Source of the DNA: Agrobacterium tumefaciens str. B6
GTDB taxonomy: Bacteria > Pseudomonadota > Alphaproteobacteria > Rhizobiales > Rhizobiaceae
Reading direction: 5' to 3'
DNA length: 64,000 nt
Assembly (NCBI RefSeq): GCF_001541315.1
Contig: NZ_LMVK01000050.1
Location: 164,119 to 228,118, forward strand
Both the position numbers and the translations under genes were made by a program. Shown one piece after another: positions 32,656 to 41,808 of this stretch. The notes beneath the pieces are model-generated. The model was not told the origin of the DNA. It worked only from the letters and a program-made list of their open reading frames with translations, and did not search any database. Position 1 is the stretch's first letter. Each line of letters opens with the position of its first letter.

Positions 32656-33522
32656 TTACCAGCTGATTCGTTCCAGGAAGCTCCTGATGAGCGGAACAGC
32701 GTCGTCGAGGTTCGTTTCTAACAGCCAGTGTCCTGCGTCCAGCAGATGAACCTCGGCATCCGGCAGATCGCGGAGATAGGCGCGGGCGGAGCGCTCGGGC
32801 ATGTAATGATCCTGCGGTCCCCAGATGATGATAGTCGGCGGCCGATAGGTTTGCAGGTAGCGGCGGTGGATCGGAAACCAGTCGCGATTTGCCTTCAGGT
32901 CGGAAAGCAGTTCCGCCGCAATATCCTTTCTCCTTTCGGTCACAAGACTCCAATGCAATTGCCAGAGGTCAGGAGAAATGAGTGTGGCAAGCTCAGGACG
33001 GACGTCATTCAGAAACTCGTCGCGGAAATTCTCTTGGGTGACGGCATCGCGAAATGCGGCGCGCATCCGGTCTGCGGGCAGCGACCAGAACTTCTCGATG
33101 TCGGCATATTTCGGCCCCAGCGCGTCTTCATAGGGAATGTCGCCATTCTGGATGATCTGACCCACGATCCGATCCGGATTCATGATTGCAAGCCGTGCTC
33201 CGATCGGAGAGCCGAAGTCGTGCAGGTAAAGAACAAAACGATCGAGACCAAGCGTCTCAACAAAAGCATTGAGCCAAGCGGCATAACCGTCAAAGGTACA
33301 GGAAAAGGTTTCGGGATTGCCGCTGTAGCCGAAGCCTGGAAAATCCGGTGCGACCAGCCGCCACCTGTCGGCCAATCTGGGCATGAGGTTCCGGAACTCG
33401 AAGGATGAACAGGGGTAGCCGTGCGGCAGCAGAATGACCGGCGCATCCCGCAGGCCAGCCTCCCTGTAGAAAGTCTCCACCCCGGCAATAGAGGTTCTGC
33501 GATGTGTGACGCGCGTGTCCAT
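32656..33522 (-). CDS. Alpha/beta hydrolase with Asp nucleophile (haloalkane dehalogenase/epoxide hydrolase-like)
   Basis: A 288-residue alpha/beta hydrolase. The oxyanion-side motif is PHGYPCSSFEF and the nucleophile elbow reads LHDFGSPIG, with D102 where esterases have serine. The probable acid D238 (WGPQDHYMP) and H265 (LDAGHWLLE) complete the triad. An Asp nucleophile points to a haloalkane dehalogenase, epoxide hydrolase or fluoroacetate dehalogenase-like reaction through an alkyl-enzyme ester. It is a single gene, convergent with the LysR gene; the substrate is not known. Confidence 0.85.
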   Translation of the reverse strand: MDTRVTHRRTSIAGVETFYREAGLRDAPVILLPHGYPCSSFEFRNLMPRLADRWRLVAPDFPGFGYSGNPETFSCTFDGYAAWLNAFVETLGLDRFVLYLHDFGSPIGARLAIMNPDRIVGQIIQNGDIPYEDALGPKYADIEKFWSLPADRMRAAFRDAVTQENFRDEFLNDVRPELATLISPDLWQLHWSLVTERRKDIAAELLSDLKANRDWFPIHRRYLQTYRPPTIIIWGPQDHYMPERSARAYLRDLPDAEVHLLDAGHWLLETNLDDAVPLIRSFLERISW

Positions 33523-33692
33523 TAAACTGCTCCCTCAGGGATAAGAGCGCAGAACGGGACAAATGGTTCCGATATCGGGCATGGGCCACACCGTCATAGA
33601 TCCCGGCATCAGCAAAATGCGACTGTTGTTCGCTACACGGCTCGGCTAAAACCGTTCACAAAAACGGACGTGCACCGGGCTGGAGAGAAGAC

Positions 33693-34193
33693 ATGACGTT
33701 GCAGCACTCGAAACCACTGAAGGCCGCAGTCGTGGCGTGGATCGCCTTCGCATCGATTGCTCATGCGCATGAACCGGTGAGTGGATTGATATGGACCGGG
33801 GATCCCGCCAGCCATTGCGAATTTGTGTCACCCGTGTCGCTCACCGTGGGTCCGACATACTGGACCGGCGCGTGTCCCGGGAACAAGGCGTCCGGCCTCG
33901 GCATGCTTCGCCGTCGAGACGGTGACCGGGCCGGTCCTGCTTTTTATGGGCGAATGCAGGCAGGTGTGCCGGTAATTGGCGTTATCGATGATGAAGGTTA
34001 TCGCGTCGGCGCGTTCAGCAATGGCGATATCGGCGGTGATACGCAGCAGGAACCACAGGTCGGGCTGGACGCCTTCCGGCTGGCGGCCGAAGCTGCGCGG
34101 GAAGTGGCCGGGCGTTATGCCCGGGATGGCAATGCCGCCTCGGCGCGGCACTACGAAGCCGTTGCGAAGCGACTGGAGGATCAAGTCGAATGA
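33693..34193 (+). CDS. Secreted protein of unknown function
   Basis: A 166-residue protein not recognised as a named family. It has a signal peptide (cleavage near AHA), a pair of cysteines (SHCEFVSPV, TGACPGNK) that could form a disulfide, a glycine-rich stretch reminiscent of MORN-type repeats (ASGLGMLRRRDGDRAGPAFYG), and a C-terminal helix (LAAEAAREVAGRYARDG). GGAGAGAAGAC precedes the ATG. It overlaps the next gene by 4 bp, so the two are probably made together. Confidence 0.75.
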   Translation: MTLQHSKPLKAAVVAWIAFASIAHAHEPVSGLIWTGDPASHCEFVSPVSLTVGPTYWTGACPGNKASGLGMLRRRDGDRAGPAFYGRMQAGVPVIGVIDDEGYRVGAFSNGDIGGDTQQEPQVGLDAFRLAAEAAREVAGRYARDGNAASARHYEAVAKRLEDQVE

Positions 34194-34516
34194 TGATGGG
34201 GTGTCATCGGGGGAAACGTGCCGGCGTCGCATTGGCGCTGATAGGTTTGGCAGCGCCGTCATTTGCTCAGCAACCCTCACTTCCTGATGATGTCAGCGCT
34301 TTCGTCATCCGCCGCGATGGCTGTGATCATTTCCGTGGTGAGGAAGCCACTGACAGTGATCGCCGTGCCCAGATAGAAGAAGCACTGAACCGGCTGTGCC
34401 GCGGAAGCGACGCCGGGTTGGCACGCCTCAAGCGGCAGTATAGTGGGAACAAGGCTGTCATGACGGTTCTCGAGCGCTATGATCCCGATATTGAAGCCGA
34501 CGGTCCTGCCGAGTGA
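34190..34516 (+). CDS. Small secreted protein of unknown function
   Basis: A 108-residue protein with a signal peptide (LALIGLAAPSFA) and a mature part with two cysteines (RDGCDHFRGEE, LNRLCRGSD), a charged helix and an acidic tail. The start is one of three consecutive ATG codons overlapping the previous stop. Cys spacing and coupling to the upstream gene suggest a periplasmic partner; no family recognised. Confidence 0.7.
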   Translation: MMMGCHRGKRAGVALALIGLAAPSFAQQPSLPDDVSAFVIRRDGCDHFRGEEATDSDRRAQIEEALNRLCRGSDAGLARLKRQYSGNKAVMTVLERYDPDIEADGPAE

Positions 34517-34535
34517 AGCGAAAATATTCGCTTCA
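34514..34535 (+). terminator. Hairpin starting at a stop codon
   Basis: TGAAGCGAA (34514-34522) and TTCGCTTCA (34527-34535) form a perfect 9-bp stem with a 4-base loop. The first three bases are the stop codon of the preceding gene. No T-run follows, so intrinsic termination is uncertain. Confidence 0.35.
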
Positions 34536-34611
34536 AAGTCAAAGGCGTGAATCAACTCGGCCTGAGTGTGCTACATGAACTGCAGATACAGCCATTTTGG
34601 AGACGACTGCC

Positions 34612-34812
34612 ATGTCGAATTCTTCGCGGGACCTGATTATCGCCGCCACACTCATCATCGGCGGCCTGGCGGCTTTTTTCCTCTTTCTCTATCTGACCGG
34701 GCACGATCCCGATGAAAGCCCACTAGGCCTGATGGAATGGATCATTGCCGGCGCTCTGCTCGGACCGGGATTTGGATATCTGCTGAAGTGGAGAAAAACC
34801 AGAGGTCGCTAG
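34612..34812 (+). CDS. Small membrane protein of unknown function
   Basis: A 66-residue protein with two predicted membrane helices (LIIAATLIIGGLAAFFLFLYL and a second one around LMEWIIAGALLGPGFGYLL), a short acidic loop between them and a basic tail (KWRKTRGR). The ATG at 34612 has GGAG nine bases upstream; the frame also allows a TTG at 34597 that includes that GGAG, which is unlikely. It stands alone before the ABC exporter gene. Confidence 0.65.
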   Translation: MSNSSRDLIIAATLIIGGLAAFFLFLYLTGHDPDESPLGLMEWIIAGALLGPGFGYLLKWRKTRGR

Positions 34813-34885
34813 CACGGCCGCCTTGGGCCAAAGGCAAATCATTCAGGATCGGCAACCTTTCAAACCGCCATCCGTTTAAGCGTCC

Positions 34886-36829
34886 ATGACCGATGCTGAA
34901 CCAAAACCACAACCAGTCGATGGCACCGGCCAGAATGGTGCAGAAAATATCCATGCTAACAATACCCCGGATGATCCCCTCCCGCCGGAGGAAATGGAAC
35001 CTGCTTCGGGTCTGACACCAGAGGAGGCCGAAGAGGCCCGCAAGAAATATCTTCTGAAACGTTTCTGGATCAGCGCGCGGGGTTTCTGGAGCCGTCGTGG
35101 CGATGCATTGGCATGGCCTTTCTCCATCGGGCTCCTGGCGATGATCGGCATAAATGTCGGTTTCCAATATGGCATCAACGTCTGGAATCGCGGGATTTTC
35201 GACGCGATTGAAAAGCGGGATGCATCCACGGTTTATTTTCTCGCTTCCATTTTCCCACCGCTGGTTCTCGGAAGCGTTATGATCGTGACCTCACAGGTCT
35301 ACGTCAGAATGCGCATCCAGCGGCGCTGGCGCTCCTGGCTGACCAAGGTGCTGGTCTCCCGATGGATTGGCCATGGTCGCTATTACCAGCTCAACCTGAT
35401 CGATGGTGACCATCAAAATCCGGAGGCGAGGCTGTCGGAGGATATGCGGATCGCCACCGAAGCACCCGTGGATTTCGTGGCGGGCGTCATTGCCGCCTTC
35501 GTGTCGGCTTCCACCTTTATCGTTGTCCTGTGGACGATCGGCGGTGCCCTGACGCTGCCGATCGGCGGGGCATGGATCACGATACCCGGCTTTCTCGTGA
35601 TTGCGGCGGTGATCTATGCGCTCATCACATCGAGTTCCATCGCGTTGATCGGCCGGAACTTCGTCAGGGTTTCCGAGGTCAAGAACCAGCTGGAGGCGGA
35701 ATTCCGCTACACGCTGACCCGCGTCCGAGAAAACGGGGAAAGTATCGCCCTGCTCGGCGGCGAAGAGGAGGAGCGAAGCGACCTCGACAGGAGGTTCCGC
35801 AATGTCCGGCAGCAGTGGAAGCAGATGGCGCAGCAATATATGCGCACCACTGTCGTGTCGCATGGATCGATGTTGATTGCGCCCGTTGTTCCGCTTCTTC
35901 TCTGCGCGCCCAAATTTCTCGACGGCAGCATGTCACTCGGTCAAGTTATGCAGGCGGCATCCGCTTTCACCATCGTTCAATCCGCCTTCGGCTGGCTGGT
36001 CGACAACTATCCCCGGCTGGCGGACTGGAATGCCTGCGCACGCCGCGTCGCCTCCCTGATGATGTCGCTTGACGGGCTCGAGCGGGCCGAACAGAGCGAA
36101 AAGCTTGGCCGGATCGTCCGTGGTGAAACGGAAGGCGAAACGATGCTGAGCCTCAAGGATGTTTCGGTTTCGCTCGGCGACGGTACGGCTGTCGTCAAAG
36201 AGACCGATGTCGAAATCGGGCGGGGAGAAAGAGTGCTCGTCGCAGGCGAATCCGGATCCGGCAAAAGCACGCTTGTGCGGGCAATCGCGGGGCTGTGGCC
36301 ATGGGGCGGGGGCAGCGTCAGTTTTCGCGCCGACAGCCGGCTTTTCATGTTACCGCAGCGGCCATATATCCCCTCTGGCACCCTTCGCCGGGCGGTCTGC
36401 TACCCGCAGGCGGCCGAGAGCTGGACTTTCGAAGAGATAGGGGAGGCTCTCGACAAGGTCGGTCTTGGCCATCTCAAGGACAAAGTGGAAGAGGAAGCGC
36501 CCTGGGACCAGACGCTGTCAGGCGGTGAAAAACAGCGGCTGACCTTTGCCCGCCTGTTGCTGAATAATCCTGACATCATCGTCATGGACGAGGCGACAGC
36601 AGCTCTCGACGAAAAAAGCCAGGACAGGATGATGCAGACGGTGATCGATGAATTGCCAGACGCCACGATCATCAGCGTGGCGCATCGTGCCGAGCTCGAG
36701 GCCTTCCATAGCCGAAAGATAACGCTGGAACGTCGGGAAGGCGGCGCAAAGCTGGTCAGCGACGTCCACCTCATCCCCCGCAAGGCGCGATCCGGCTCGC
36801 TGCTGCGGCGTATGGTCAAGCGCAGGTAA
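34886..36829 (+). CDS. ABC transporter with fused membrane and ATPase domains, SbmA/BacA (YddA) type
   Basis: A 647-residue protein. After about 60 acidic, proline-rich residues comes an SbmA/BacA-like membrane domain with about six helices (residues ~75-390) that includes NPEARLSEDMRIATEAPVDF, a family hallmark. A C-terminal ATPase follows with Walker A GESGSGKST, signature LSGGEKQRL and Walker B IIVMDEATAALDE. Rhizobial BacA relatives affect very-long-chain fatty acid lipid A and peptide uptake; this ATPase-fused form is closer to E. coli YddA, whose role is unknown. The ribosome-binding site is weak. Confidence 0.87.
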   Translation: MTDAEPKPQPVDGTGQNGAENIHANNTPDDPLPPEEMEPASGLTPEEAEEARKKYLLKRFWISARGFWSRRGDALAWPFSIGLLAMIGINVGFQYGINVWNRGIFDAIEKRDASTVYFLASIFPPLVLGSVMIVTSQVYVRMRIQRRWRSWLTKVLVSRWIGHGRYYQLNLIDGDHQNPEARLSEDMRIATEAPVDFVAGVIAAFVSASTFIVVLWTIGGALTLPIGGAWITIPGFLVIAAVIYALITSSSIALIGRNFVRVSEVKNQLEAEFRYTLTRVRENGESIALLGGEEEERSDLDRRFRNVRQQWKQMAQQYMRTTVVSHGSMLIAPVVPLLLCAPKFLDGSMSLGQVMQAASAFTIVQSAFGWLVDNYPRLADWNACARRVASLMMSLDGLERAEQSEKLGRIVRGETEGETMLSLKDVSVSLGDGTAVVKETDVEIGRGERVLVAGESGSGKSTLVRAIAGLWPWGGGSVSFRADSRLFMLPQRPYIPSGTLRRAVCYPQAAESWTFEEIGEALDKVGLGHLKDKVEEEAPWDQTLSGGEKQRLTFARLLLNNPDIIVMDEATAALDEKSQDRMMQTVIDELPDATIISVAHRAELEAFHSRKITLERREGGAKLVSDVHLIPRKARSGSLLRRMVKRR

Positions 36830-36986
36830 GAGGTCGTCAGTGCCCGAAATTCTAACGCGAATGAATATCGCCCTTTCCGGTGCTCCCGCCTTGTCCGGAG
36901 TCACCCGTAAGAACGATAGACGACCATGCGGTGACGTCATAGAATGGCTTGCAGAGGAGGCAACGAAATACTCTTGGGAGGAACCA

Positions 36987-37799
36987 ATGCCTATCTTCAT
37001 GGACCGGCACGAGCTCGCTGGCGTTTCCGCCGCGGATATTGCCGCGGCACACCTTAAAGATCTCAATATCCAGGATCAGTATGGAGTCAGGTTCTTGACC
37101 TACTGGTTTGATGAAAGACGTGGCACGGCCTTTTGCCTTATGGATGCCCCGGACGCCGCAACCGCGCAGTGCGTGCATCGCGAAGCGCACGGGTTTGTCG
37201 CCAGTGAAGTGGTGGAAGTGGCGCTGTCGGCGGTGGAAGCATTTCTCGGGCGAATACAGGATCCGGTGGCGGTTGGGGCTGTCTCGAAAGATATGGATGC
37301 CGGCCACCGTGCGATCCTGTTCACTGACATTGTCGGTTCAACCGAGATGACGGCCCGCCTCGGTGATCGTATGGCGGCGGAACTCGTCCGGGCGCACGAT
37401 GCTCTCGTACGTGGTTGTCTGGGGCGACGATCGGGACGGGAGGTCAAACATACCGGTGATGGCATAATGGCGGTGTTCTCCTCCGCGCCGTTTGCCGTGG
37501 ACTGCGCCATTGATATCCAGCGCGAGTTCCATCGTTACAACAGTGACAAAGGGGAGCCCATCCACATCCGCATTGGACTGGATTGTGGTGAGCCAATCGA
37601 AGACAGCAATGACTTCTTCGGCACGACCGTGCAATTGGCTGCAAGGCTTTGCGCGGCCGCTGGGAGCGATCAGATCCTGATATCGGACAAGACCTTCCAG
37701 GAATATGGCGACGCTGATGTCCTCGTGCATGGCGATCGTTACAGGCTGAAGGGCTTTGCCGAGCCCGTCCTCGCTTATAGTTGCGAGTGGCTGCATTAG
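36987..37799 (+). CDS. DUF4242 domain fused to class III adenylate/guanylate cyclase
   Basis: A 270-residue protein. Residues 1-~85 (MPIFMDRHELAG ... YGVRFLTYWFDERRGTAFCL) match the DUF4242 ferredoxin-like domain. Residues ~108-270 form a class III cyclase: metal aspartates D114 (FTDIVGST) and D158 (HTGDGIM), with K154 near the substrate. The usual transition-state asparagine of V-N-x-A-A-R is Q216 (VQLAARL), while R220 is kept. The ATG at 36987 with GGGAGGA is preferred over the upstream GTG at 36840. It probably makes cAMP in response to something sensed by the N-terminal domain. Confidence 0.85.
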   Translation: MPIFMDRHELAGVSAADIAAAHLKDLNIQDQYGVRFLTYWFDERRGTAFCLMDAPDAATAQCVHREAHGFVASEVVEVALSAVEAFLGRIQDPVAVGAVSKDMDAGHRAILFTDIVGSTEMTARLGDRMAAELVRAHDALVRGCLGRRSGREVKHTGDGIMAVFSSAPFAVDCAIDIQREFHRYNSDKGEPIHIRIGLDCGEPIEDSNDFFGTTVQLAARLCAAAGSDQILISDKTFQEYGDADVLVHGDRYRLKGFAEPVLAYSCEWLH

Positions 37800-37881
37800 C
37801 TACGGCACGCCGCCCTTGGGTAAAATCTTGGGCTGAAAGCCCATGCCTGCCGGGTATAAGGGTAGATCGGCGGGCTGGCCC

Positions 37882-38370
37882 TCAGCGCCATATTTCCATC
37901 AGGCCGCCTGAGGCGCCATGCACTGGGTCTGTCTCAGGTTTTGGTAGGGATTTTATCCGCTCAAGCATTTCCGCGCTTGGTGCAGATGTCTGAATATCGG
38001 CTTTTTGACCGGGCGGATAAGCACCGACCACTTGAAAATCCGCAGAGGACGTCAGCTTCATATGGCCGGTTCCGGCGGGCAGTATCAGGCAGTCACCCTT
38101 CGTGACATCAAGGACTTGCCCCTCCGGCCCGCCGATCTGCAATGTCGCCTCACCACGCCCCACGCCCAGAACCTCGTGTGCGCCGCTGTGGTAGTGGTGG
38201 TAGTCGAACACGCCATTGCGCCAGATGCCGCTCCATCCGTTGCGGGAAAATATCGCTTCGAAATCCGCGGAATGAAAGTCTGTGCCGACATTTCGATAAA
38301 TGACGACGGCAAAGGTCTGATTGTTGGGAACCTGCTCGCCGGGGCCGAAAGTGAGTTGCTCGGTTTTCAT
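37882..38370 (-). CDS. Cupin-domain protein
   Basis: A 162-residue single-domain cupin. The metal motif reads HYHSGAHEVLGVGRGEATLQIGG in two parts, with histidines and a glutamate at the expected spacing, and GDCLILPAGTGHMKL is the second motif. ATG at 38370 has GAGGAG upstream; an in-frame ATG five codons earlier lacks one. It is convergent with the cyclase gene. The reaction or ligand is unknown. Confidence 0.82.
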   Translation of the reverse strand: MKTEQLTFGPGEQVPNNQTFAVVIYRNVGTDFHSADFEAIFSRNGWSGIWRNGVFDYHHYHSGAHEVLGVGRGEATLQIGGPEGQVLDVTKGDCLILPAGTGHMKLTSSADFQVVGAYPPGQKADIQTSAPSAEMLERIKSLPKPETDPVHGASGGLMEIWR

Positions 38371-38505
38371 GTTGATGCTCCTCATGGCCTTGGTCGCGGG
38401 AGGGCGGGCTTCTCAGAGGTTCAGGTCATAATCTCATGAGAATATCAGTTCCGGCGGTCTCAAACTCGGAAAACCAAGCTTGAGACTGCCGGAGGAGTGG
38501 CCGGT

Positions 38506-40509
38506 TTATTCGGCCGTCGCCTGAATGTCGACCTTGTCGAGGAGACCCATCGGATTGTCGGAGGCGGCAACCAGGTCAAAAATACCGAGGCCATTTGCGC
38601 CCGTAGATTTGACCGTTACCGTCAGGGTCCCGGGTTTGCTGATGAACTGGACGAGCGCTTCCACCGCGTTTTGCAGCTTGGGCTGTTCAACTGCCACCTG
38701 CGGCAGCATCATGCTCGCCACCAGTGTCAAAGTGGCGCGCACCTGATCTTCCGTCATATCGTTCTGCAGGGCATAAAGCTTGATCGCCTTGGCCATCAAA
38801 CCTTCGTCCTTGATCGTGAGCTTCACCTCGCGGCCGGCGAGGCCGAAGAGCGCGGCCTGCGCGCGATTGACGTCAAAAGAGAAGAACTCTTCGGTAAAGC
38901 CGCTTACCAGACCGGCAAAATTGACGCTGCCGAAATCCTTGCTGCTGAGCGAGATGTCACGGATCACCAGGTTGCTGTTCGGTTCGTCCCAGCCGGCCGC
39001 AAGGCCATAAGAGAAGGCGAGCGTTTCAAGACCCAGTTTGCGGGCTTCGACGAAAACCTCCTCTTCCGAGTCGGCGGGGATCGGAAGCGTGAGCTCGTCC
39101 TGCCTGATCTCGATATCGGTGGGGATGCCGTTGAAGGGCTTGGTCAGCCCCATCTCGAAATTCTTGAGTGAGAACTTGATACGCTCAGGCGTTCCCGTCG
39201 TTTCTTCCTCCGGCTTTTCCGGCGCGGCCATATCGACGTTGATGCCGCCGACGCGCACCCGGCCAAGTTCCGGTATCAGGCGGTTAAACTGGAAGGTCTC
39301 GATCTGCGTCTCGTCGAGCGCGATGATCTCGGAAATTCCCTTGATCGTCGAACTCCAGTCAAAGCCCTTGAGGCTTGCTTCCGCGACTTCGATCTTGCCG
39401 TCGCCGTCTCCGATCGACATGCCATTCAAGCCGAAGTCGAGCTTGCGGCTGTCCATCTGCATGTCGATGCGGTCGATGGTGGCCTTGACCCTTTTGCCAG
39501 CCGCCCCTTCCTTTTCATCCGGCGCGTCGACCTTGAAGCCGATGAGCTGCATGTTGCTTTTGCCGATCATGTCGAGAATGGACACGACCTTTGCGAAAAG
39601 CGCCTGGCGCGCTTCCGGTGAAAGCTCGTCAGGATTTTGCGTGGTCGTCAGCGCTTTCAGGGTCTCCAGCAGCGGTTCAGACGGCATGCGGGCGGTAAAG
39701 CCGTCGCTGCGGATTTCATCATAGCTGAAATGACCGTCTCCGTCAGAAAAGGAGACAGCCTTGACGGAGAGCGGCCCGTAAAGCGGTTTTTCTTCTTTGT
39801 CTTCAGGACCGGCCTTTTCCGTATACAGCCGGGCGAGATAAGCGACATCGATGTTCTCGCCGGCGATAACGCCGGTCGAGACGACCATATGTTTGTCCTT
39901 CATCGCCCCGTCGCTGTCGGGAAGCTGCATCTTGATATCGTAGCCGCCATTGTCGATCGAATAGCGGGCAATGCGACCGCCGGCGATGTCGGAGAGAGCG
40001 ACGTTCTTGTAAACTGTCTTCTGCTCGGTGGTCGCGACGGACTGGGTAAACGTCACCTCCGGCGTGGAAATACGCGCCGCTGCGAAGCGCTCGATGCGCC
40101 GGGGCAGGGAGTTGCCGTTTTCTTTCGACTGTCCCGGCTCCTCGAAAGCGGCATTCTCGACGCGGGCCTGCGCCATCGAAATCTTTCCGGTGGGCACATC
40201 GATATCGATGGTCGTCATATCAAGTGCGCCGTCCAGAAACGGAAGTTTCGGACGTCCGTCGATAGCCGCGATCTTGAAATGCTTGTCGTCTTCAAGCGGC
40301 AGCGTCAGATCGCGAACATGAATTTTCCCGAGAAAATCGACCTCGATGGAAGTGGCGGTCGCGCCGCTGCGGGCAACGAGTTCCTTGACCTTTGCTTCGT
40401 AGAAGGTCTTGCCGCCGATGACGCCTGCGGCAGCAACGGCAATAATTGCCACCGCCGCCCAAAGCGCCCGGCGCCGACCCTTGCCGGTCTGGATGTTTTC
40501 CTGTTCCAC
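38506..40509 (-). CDS. Large membrane-anchored protein of unknown function
   Basis: A 667-residue protein with one N-terminal membrane helix (ALWAAVAIIAVAAAGVIGG) and a long periplasmic part rich in beta-prone repeats of the kind 'ISLSSKDFGSVNFAGLVSG'. The pattern, with alternating hydrophobic strands and a C-terminal helical segment, loosely recalls AsmA-like or lipid-transfer envelope proteins, but no signature is clear. It is a single gene in an upstream gap of 148 bp. Function not assigned. Confidence 0.75.
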   Translation of the reverse strand: MEQENIQTGKGRRRALWAAVAIIAVAAAGVIGGKTFYEAKVKELVARSGATATSIEVDFLGKIHVRDLTLPLEDDKHFKIAAIDGRPKLPFLDGALDMTTIDIDVPTGKISMAQARVENAAFEEPGQSKENGNSLPRRIERFAAARISTPEVTFTQSVATTEQKTVYKNVALSDIAGGRIARYSIDNGGYDIKMQLPDSDGAMKDKHMVVSTGVIAGENIDVAYLARLYTEKAGPEDKEEKPLYGPLSVKAVSFSDGDGHFSYDEIRSDGFTARMPSEPLLETLKALTTTQNPDELSPEARQALFAKVVSILDMIGKSNMQLIGFKVDAPDEKEGAAGKRVKATIDRIDMQMDSRKLDFGLNGMSIGDGDGKIEVAEASLKGFDWSSTIKGISEIIALDETQIETFQFNRLIPELGRVRVGGINVDMAAPEKPEEETTGTPERIKFSLKNFEMGLTKPFNGIPTDIEIRQDELTLPIPADSEEEVFVEARKLGLETLAFSYGLAAGWDEPNSNLVIRDISLSSKDFGSVNFAGLVSGFTEEFFSFDVNRAQAALFGLAGREVKLTIKDEGLMAKAIKLYALQNDMTEDQVRATLTLVASMMLPQVAVEQPKLQNAVEALVQFISKPGTLTVTVKSTGANGLGIFDLVAASDNPMGLLDKVDIQATAE

Positions 40510-40657
40510 GAAGTTGGTCCTCTCTAACGAACTGATATTAGCCGCCTTTTAAGCACGCAAAAGTTGCTTAGCAAGTGGTCATTGCTGTCTGAATCCCGGC
40601 GTGAAAAGTCTCGACGTGGATGAGGTATTTCCGCACCCGTTTCCCATCGGGTTGAAC

Positions 40658-41551
40658 TTATCTCCAGAACATGAGCGCCATACCGGTCACGACAAGTGCG
40701 GCGCCGGCCCATGCGCCGGGCGCCGGCACTTCCCGCGTTCTCAGCCACAGCAGCGGCAGGATAATCACCGGCGTGGTTGCCGACAGTGTCGAGACAATGC
40801 CGACCTTGCCGCCGGAAAGGGCAAAAAGAAGCAGCGTCATGCCGAAAGCCAGGGCGATGATGCCCGTGAACGCCGTCTGGAGGAACAGGCTTCGGGTCAT
40901 CGGGCGCTTGGGCCGAACCGCGTCGATAGGCAGCATGGTAAGCGCAGTCAGGCAAAGGGCGGCCACCCCGACACGCAGCATCGAAGCGGCAAGAGGATCG
41001 ATCCCGGTCGCCATCACGGGCCGTGCGATGAGCGAGCCGACCGCCTGGCTGAGCGCTGCCAGAAGCCCGAAGAGCACGCCGAGCCAGAGAGGCCCCTTCA
41101 CGCTCTCCCACTCATGCAACTGCGCCTTGCGCTTGCCAAAGAGGATTGCCAGCAGTACGCCGCTGAGTGTCAGGCCTATGCCGGCAATGGCGCTTGCGGT
41201 AAGCTGCTCGCCAAGCACCGCCCATGCCAGCAGTGCGGCGATCGGGGCATTCAGCGCAAACAGGATTCCCGAACGGCGCGGCCCCAGCCGGTTGAGGCAG
41301 GTAAAGAGAAGTGTGTCGCCAACAAAAATGCCGATGAAGCCGGAAAGGAGAAGCGACGACAATGCCTCGGGCTGAAGCTCCCGCCAGGAGCCTGACGCGA
41401 GCACATAGACCCCCAGCAAAGCGGCGACAAAAAGCTGCCGCGTCCTGTTGAAGGCCAGCGCTCCAAGCCGCCCCGCCGGGCCTGCGGCAAGAAGCCCGGT
41501 TATCGCCCAGCACGTCGCGGCGCCCACGGCAGCCAGTTCATAGATCGGCAT
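40658..41551 (-). CDS. DMT-superfamily (EamA) permease
   Basis: A 297-residue protein with ten predicted helices arranged as two EamA repeats; GILFALNAPIAALLAWAVLGE and VGIVSTLSATTPVIILPLLW are the corresponding helices of each half. GGGGAAA precedes the start. Members export or import small metabolites; the substrate is unknown. Confidence 0.87.
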   Translation of the reverse strand: MPIYELAAVGAATCWAITGLLAAGPAGRLGALAFNRTRQLFVAALLGVYVLASGSWRELQPEALSSLLLSGFIGIFVGDTLLFTCLNRLGPRRSGILFALNAPIAALLAWAVLGEQLTASAIAGIGLTLSGVLLAILFGKRKAQLHEWESVKGPLWLGVLFGLLAALSQAVGSLIARPVMATGIDPLAASMLRVGVAALCLTALTMLPIDAVRPKRPMTRSLFLQTAFTGIIALAFGMTLLLFALSGGKVGIVSTLSATTPVIILPLLWLRTREVPAPGAWAGAALVVTGMALMFWR

Positions 41552-41808
41552 GTTTTCCCCGTCGATTCACAGCCTGCACCGGCCGCGGATACTATCCCTG
41601 CCTGCACCCATCGCAGATTCCGGGGTCGCCCGCCATGCCATAAGCACCGCCATCAACGGCATGAGCCCGCATATGTCCGCCGCCCCTGCCGGGCCAGCCG
41701 GCGCGGTCGTTCCGCCACAGATGCGCCGCACCCGCTCTGCCGCTCCCTTTTTCGATGTCAGCTTGCGCCGGCGTCGAGACTGCGAAGGGGCAGTTTATTC
41801 ACCGTGCG

